Positions 58,424-64,000 of a stretch of DNA of 64,000 nt are shown piece by piece (position 1 is the first letter of the stretch; the number at the start of each line of letters is the position of its first letter). Origin of the DNA: Membranipora membranacea. Taxonomy: Eukaryota; Bryozoa; Gymnolaemata; Cheilostomatida; Membraniporidae. The stretch covers positions 8,434,001-8,498,000 of the forward strand of contig OU612067.1 of NCBI GenBank assembly GCA_914767715.1, written 5' to 3'. Made by a program: the position numbers and the translations under genes. The notes below the pieces were generated by a model that was not told the DNA's origin, searched no databases, and saw nothing but the letters and a program-made list of their open reading frames with translations.

Positions 58424-58702
58424 TCAATGAACGTCTTGCATGCTCGTGATTGTCTTAGGGCTGACACCTAGTTTTGATGGTCTCTTCATAATATATAGAC
58501 GATTGCTGATTTTTCCTGTCACTAAATTTGTATTTTCTGAGTATGTAAGTTTGGAGGTGACTATGTCGCTAAGGTATTTGTATTTCTCGACTTGTTCGAT
58601 GTTATTCTGTTGATCAGGATTGGGTTGGTGCCGCTGAATTGTAAAGAGCAGTTCTTCGGTTTTGCTAGAGTTGAGTTGAGTTGAGTTTAATTGTACATTC
58701 AT
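58424..58702 (-). pseudogene. LINE reverse transcriptase thumb fragment
   Basis: 92 codons with NSSKTEELLFTIQRHQ, YKYLSDIVTSKLTYSENT and NRLYIMKRPSKLGVS, matching the region after the YADD box (LN..KT.E....; YKYLG..........; RLY.L..L). There are no catalytic motifs and both ends are cut. Copy 2 of the duplication only reaches its last few bases at the window edge. Confidence 0.6.
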
Positions 58703-59999
58703 AATTATCTTTTGAAGTGGGGCAGCATCAATGATAGTACTTGAATGATTACACTAAAAATTATGTCCAGAGTTTCTTTTTCTTTTCTTTTCTTTTCTCG
58801 CTTTCTTTTTTTGTGAGATTGACGGGCAAAAATGGAGCGAATATTGGTTGAAGTTATAGCTTTTAGGGAGAGGAGAGCAGTCCATTGTCTCCTGCGTTAA
58901 CATTGACTAATCTACCTTACAACTTCATGGTATACATTTTCAACAGGCCGTCTTCTATCATAAAACACAATTGATGAATAACGAGGAGTGGTCAGAAAAT
59001 AAAAATGAAATCAAACATCTTTTAGTTTAGATGTATTTGATTTAATTAGTGTAAATGCTTTCCTCAGACCTCATATCAGGGAGGAGTAGAGATAAATACT
59101 CAGGTGGGTGGGTATTTTAAGGTTGTATTGTTGTAATAAAGTCTGATTTATTGGGACAGAGTTAAAACAAGATGCTCTGACATTCCTGAATATGATCATA
59201 AGGGTGTCTGATGCCATCAGAAGTGTGGTTAAACTTAAATAAACAGACACCTGTAACCTCCTAAAAACAAAACAAATAACAAACAGTTGAATCGGCTCAA
59301 CTCAATCCTCTGCTGTTGCAAAGCGCTAGGGGTCTTGCTAGGAGAATAACAGATGACATCTGAGAGTCGAAAACCTGTGGTGGGTGCATGGACAAAAAAG
59401 AGACGGAAAGGATAGGTTGTGACTGTGAAACATGAAAGCACTTTCAGGCAATGGTGTGCTGGACAAATATCTAAATATATGTATATGCAAAGCTACCTGG
59501 CCCGTGATTTATAACAAATTCTCATTTTGTGATATTAATAGGCAAGCATTACATTTGAATAACGTTGTGAATTTGCCGGTTTTGTCAAAACAACAATAAA
59601 ACTTCACCTATCATGGGTCCTCGCGAATTTACATCCATCGTTTCTAATCCACAGCATGCCCTTTCATTTCTGATGAGAAGTTGTTTCCCTTGAAAGAGTG
59701 GGGCGCAACTTGCTGTATGAAACCTTTGATATAAGTAATTGCTCGTTAAAATGTTTAACCTTTCAATCATACAGCCTGTATTTTATAATTGTGATTTACA
59801 GTTTCATGGTGTTAGAAGTGGTATCAAATAAACTACAGTACACAGTCAAACATCACAGTCATTCTTAAGTATTTTCCGAGAGGCGTTACAGAGGTGGTCC
59901 GACAATAATTATGAGATCAAACGTCGTCACACAAGTTTAGATGTATTCCATTTAATGAGTGTAATTGAGTTCTTCAGACCTCATGACAGGGAGGATTAG

Positions 60000-62029
60000 T
60001 TAGGCCAGAAGCAGCCTAGCTGTAACTGCTCTATAAAATAATGGCACGGATAATTTTTGATGGCAGGAAACTGATCGCATATTATACTTCATTGATGTTT
60101 CTTCTGTAAAATTCACCGGGTGTACCCAGTTGTAGTGGTCATATTTAGAAATTGAAAGGTGTTTGGTTTTTGCATTATATGTGTGGGGACATAACTCCTA
60201 TTCTGTGTGATCTTACTTATCTATTCTTCAGGGAATTCCAGGTTGAAACTGCATTGTGGGGAATTTGTTGACTTGCCAATTTATTTACCAAGTAAACTTG
60301 CAGAAGTCTGCTCGTGTTAGATCAGGACAAGTTTAAAATTTTCAATAAGTATAATGTCAGATCTTTATGAGGTTAGTATGATACTGTCTTGCGGCAGCAT
60401 ATCCGCAATATTTCTCAAAATTGCATATAATAAGTGAAATGTTAAGAATTCAATAAAAGGTGTTTCTAGGGTGGAACAACGTGGTGAATCCAAAATTAAG
60501 GTTGTACGCAGTTGTAGCGATTATGTCAGCGGCAGCGCGGCAGCATATCCTCATTTCTTATAAAAATTGCTTTAATGAGCGAAATATTTAAGTTTAAATA
60601 AAGGGTGTTTCAAGGGCATAACAACGTGCTGAATATAAAGAAATAGGGTGTAACCTAGAACAAGTTTTATCCAATTGCCTGCATGCCTATTGCTCCCAAT
60701 CCACTGCTCCAGTGGATTGGGAGCCACAGCTTGGAATGCAGGCAAATGGACCAAACTTGGTCTAGTGTACCCAGTCGTAGCAATCATGTCAGCAGAAGAT
60801 CGGCAGCGCGGCAGCATATCGCAATTTTTCTCAAAATCGCTAATAATAAGTGAAATGTTTCGACTTTAAAACAAGGGCATATCTAGTGTAGAACAACGTG
60901 CTGAATCCAAAACTGAGAGTGAACCCGGTTGTAGCAATCATGTCAGCGGCAGCGCGGAAGCATACCTGCAATTTTCTTTGCAATCGGTTAGGTAAGTGAA
61001 ATGTCAAGTGATTAATATGGTCAGCAGGAAACACGACAATATGTATGATTTTGACAAGATATTATATCACACCATTTTAAAAGGTGGTCAGCGACAGCAC
61101 TACATCTCAACGGGAACAAGACAAAAAGCAGCCTAGACATAAGACTGCTCAAAACATGACAGCGTAAGACAAATTTGATGTAGGAAAAACGTGTGTACCC
61201 AGTTGAAGAGGTCAGCCGCAGCACTACTGCATATCCCAAATATTCACACTATCGATATGTGATTAGTGGGAAGTCAAGAGTTTGATGCAGTTGGCACAAG
61301 TCAAGACTATAGTACTGGGTTCTACATTGTATATGTTTGATCATTGCATGAGATGGTTGATGAGAGACAGCCCTACCGCATTTCCCCATATCATGTCATT
61401 AGCATGTTAGGAAAGTATGCGAAGCTGGCATATCTAAGTTTTTCAGACTCTGACAGTTTGGTTTCTTTCTGAAAAGTGAGGCACTCATTGAACTCTTTGC
61501 TCATGTGGTATGCAAAAGATATCCAGCCAAAAAATGACATAAGAGGCAATTGAAACCTCAATAATGTTGTTTGTAATTGCCCCAAGACAGTGGTCTTAAG
61601 ACCATACAATATCATACTAGCATCAAGTATCCTGCCATCAAGTATTTATAATCTTTGATACTAGTCCCATAAGAAGTTTGACATAATTCAATTGAAATTT
61701 TTCAATTTGTGCTGGTCTGATACGAGCAGCCTTCTCTCTAAGTTTACTTGGTGAATTTATTGCCATGTCAACAAAATCCCACAATGCAATTTCAACCTAG
61801 AATTCCCTGATGATTAGATTACTTAGATTACACAGAATAGGAGTTATTTCCCCACACATATAATGCCAAAACAAAACACCTTTTAATTTCTAAATATGAC
61901 CACTACAACTGGGTACACCCGGTGAATTTTACAGAACATACACCAATGAAGTATAAAACATGATCAGTATCCTGCCATCAAATATTGTCCATGCCATAAC
62001 AACTTATGCTATAGCTGCTTCTGGCCTAA
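60000..62029. mobile_element. 2-kb inverted-repeat element, copy 2
   Basis: Same ends, arms and internal 146-bp repeats as 54451-56480, shifted by 5549 bp. Confidence 0.75.
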
Positions 62030-62159
62030 GTGATAGATATTAGTGTGGGTGTAGAGTTTATTGGCAATAAAGGGACGGAAAGGATGCTTTCTGTCTGTAA
62101 AGAATGAAAGCACTTACAGGCGATGGACTTATATGTAAATATATATATTCAAAAGCTAC

Positions 62160-62211
62160 CTGGCCTGTCCTGGCCTGGCCTGGCCTGGCCTGGCCTGGCC
62201 TGGCCTGGCCC
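62160..62211 (+). repeat. TGGCC pentanucleotide microsatellite, long allele
   Basis: About nine to ten TGGCC-type units, four more than at 56611-56642. Confidence 0.85.
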
Positions 62212-63006
62212 AAGATGGGTATTTGTGAATTTAACTTTTGACCTCGGATGAGGAATCGTTTCCGTTGAAAAGTGCAACTTCATGTATAAAACCAGCGATT
62301 AAACTTTTGACTTATGGTTGATGTTAGCTACAAATGTTTCCGGCTTGCCTATCAGAGTTTATAACGTATATTGAATGGGTCATGATTTGCAATCAAACAT
62401 GGTGCAAATATTGGTTCAAGTTAAAGCGTTAAAGCATCCATGAAATGAACCTTAAAATAATCAAAGGAACTGCTCCAGCTTATAAGCTTTGAAAAGAGCC
62501 CAAGAAGAGCTCAATTGGTCAACTAGGGCTAAAGTTACGTCTTATCAAAGTTAGGCCTTGGTGACGCTCGTTCGCGAGCCTCGCGCAGGGGGATATGATG
62601 TCATAGACATACATTTTGCGTACCATTAAAAACTTTGGACTGGTGTAATTTCGTCAAAATCGGATGAAATGAGATGAAATCCAACGCAGCTCATAACATC
62701 ATAGAGATTAATCCAAAGCAAAAAATTGAAGGAGATAAACGCATATTTTGTTGGGGAAAAAAAGTTGGTTTCACTTTAATAGTTCCATATACAAAAATTG
62801 TCGAATATCGGTCGAAAACCCTGCCGTGACCTCACACCCAGGCTTTCTGATTTCACGAGCAATTATTGAAAGGGCCAACTTCAATGCCTCATAGCAAAGC
62901 TTGTAGTGGTCCGACGAGGTCAATTTTGGGCTTGTTTTGAAGCTGATTAGCTGGAGAAACAGCTTCACTTCATGGATGCTTCAAGAGAGACGGGATTATG
63001 TATGTA

Positions 63007-63607
63007 CCGCAATCCCTCACCTATAGATCGCGCGATTTATAAGTGAAGGCGGCTGTAAGAGAGTAGCATATAGACGCGACTATCATTTGAAGCATTTTTG
63101 TATTAACTTTGGACTAAAACCTATTACAATCACCAAAGTGGAATAGCTCAGTGGTAAAGTGTTCGACTTGCAATAATGAAGTTGTGAGTTCAACACCCAC
63201 TGGGGGCAGCTTTTTCCCCAAAACTACTCATTTGTAGTGAGTGAATTTGTGCCACAAAATTCAAATTTTTCAACAATCAGCATATCATATCTCTCTTACA
63301 GTCTTTCAAAATAAATAAAACATGCCAAGAACCTCATACACCATTCAGCAGAAACTGGAAGTATTGAGAACAGTTGAAAAGAATAACAACCTTGACAAGA
63401 CTGCAAGGGAATTGAACATTAATAGACGCTTGATTCAAAGATGGAGAACTTCCAAACATCAACTACTGATATGATTCACTTATAAGACACTGTGTCTTAT
63501 AGCTGTGGGGTGTCTTATAGCTGTGTCTTATAACAGGAGCATTTTTATTTTTTCTGAGGAGGGTGATTCACTTATAAGTCCGGTGACTTATAGGTGAGGT
63601 TTTACGG
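63007..63607 (+). mobile_element. 601-bp pogo-like element, copy 2
   Basis: Same TA-flanked inverted ends and contents as 57438-58038, shifted by 5569 bp. The tRNA-like segment is at 63139-63209. Confidence 0.7.
63322..63474 (+). CDS. 50-aa helix-turn-helix peptide (pogo/CENP-B type), copy 2
   Basis: No difference from the frame at 57753-57905 was seen, as expected for a recent duplication; its intactness is therefore not independent evidence of selection. Confidence 0.6.
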   Translation: MPRTSYTIQQKLEVLRTVEKNNNLDKTARELNINRRLIQRWRTSKHQLLI

Positions 63608-64000
63608 TATGTGTATTGTATCATTGGTGATAACATTGTTGCTTGGTTCAGCGCTGTTGTAAAAATAAAATATATTAAAGGATAAAAAGATGAAAAAGAA
63701 GAAAAAATAAAATGGCTATTACTCTACTTAAATGATCCGTCCAAAAAAGATACAGAACTTCCTCAGGTTTGTTCTGTGTTTTGATTTCGTTCTAAAGTCA
63801 TAGGTTTATTGTTTAGATGAATCGTTCGAGGGCATTTTGTATTAAGTCGTGATTCATAAAATTCATTCATTGCTTTGCATCAGTTTTCCACCACTTAGTT
63901 TGAAGGCGATATGGACCTGAAAATTTAGAACTTTAAGATCATCAGCTGTTGGGTGTTTGAAGGTGACTGCCAGATTGAAGAGGATGATGCTCTCAATGAA

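Larger units (their letters stand above)
53250..58798. repeat. 5.55-kb tandem duplication, copy 1
   Basis: Homology to the right-hand copy begins at 53250/58799, and the period is 5549 bp up to about 56.6 kb. After that it is 5569 bp because copy 2 has four extra TGGCC units. Copy 1 contains the end of the degenerate array, a 2-kb inverted-repeat element, the TGGCC microsatellite, a pogo-like element and a LINE fragment. The junction lies in a TTTTC-rich pyrimidine tract (58773-58799). No other difference was noticed by eye. Confidence 0.92.
58799..64000. repeat. 5.55-kb tandem duplication, copy 2 (runs off right edge)
   Basis: Collinear with 53250-58431 and apparently identical except for a 20-bp microsatellite expansion at 62160-62211. 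It ends at the window edge before completing the unit, so more copies could follow. Confidence 0.92.

Overview
This window looks like nuclear DNA from an early-branching animal, most likely a sponge. Genes are broken by short GT-AG introns, the base composition is AT-rich, and there are many retrotransposon and foldback-element remnants. Two genes carry the C-terminal domain of 'short-chain collagen C4', a family first described in freshwater sponges; cnidarians and some other invertebrates also carry it, so a cnidarian is not excluded. No bacterial or viral genome organisation is seen.

Layout. (1) 1-9 kb, minus strand: a small family of RING/B-box genes. One gene is nearly complete (4412-8974; RING, two B-box-like zinc modules, coiled coil, MIB/HERC2 domain). 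A second is cut by the left window edge (42-535), and a decayed third first exon lies at 1695-1768. (2) 9.66-9.99 kb: last exon of an unrecognised small one-helix membrane protein. (3) 11.4-16.3 kb: broken LINE pieces interleaved with tRNA-derived repeats, a 0.7-kb terminal-inverted-repeat element and a 1.1-kb palindrome. (4) 16.7-31.5 kb, plus strand: a complete 13-exon metazoan front-end fatty acid desaturase (FADS type, 461 aa). Its third intron holds two complete four-exon short-chain collagen genes on the opposite strand (20885-23125 and 23816-25381). (5) 31.5-40.6 kb: no host gene seen; a hAT transposase remnant lies between long inverted repeats. (6) 40.7-45.2 kb, minus: a near full-length LINE with ORF2 intact and joined to the preceding ORF by an overlapping UAAUG stop-start. 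(7) 46.3-49.1 kb, plus: a five-exon membrane-anchored collagen with about 59 uninterrupted Gly-X-Y triplets. (8) 49.4-51.4 kb: a 5'-truncated second LINE with one premature stop. (9) 51.8-64 kb: a degenerate repeat array followed by a 5.55-kb tandem duplication running off the right edge. Each copy contains a 2-kb inverted-repeat element and a 0.6-kb pogo-like element with a lone helix-turn-helix reading frame and a tRNA-like segment.

How the genes relate: three separate type-II membrane collagens and a ubiquitin-ligase family make up most of the host content, and the desaturase is the one clear metabolic gene. The nested antisense arrangement of two collagens inside the desaturase intron is the most striking host-gene organisation here. 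Exon boundaries were read by eye from splice consensus and reading-frame phase. The desaturase and all three collagens give in-frame totals (461, 315, 336 and 363 aa).
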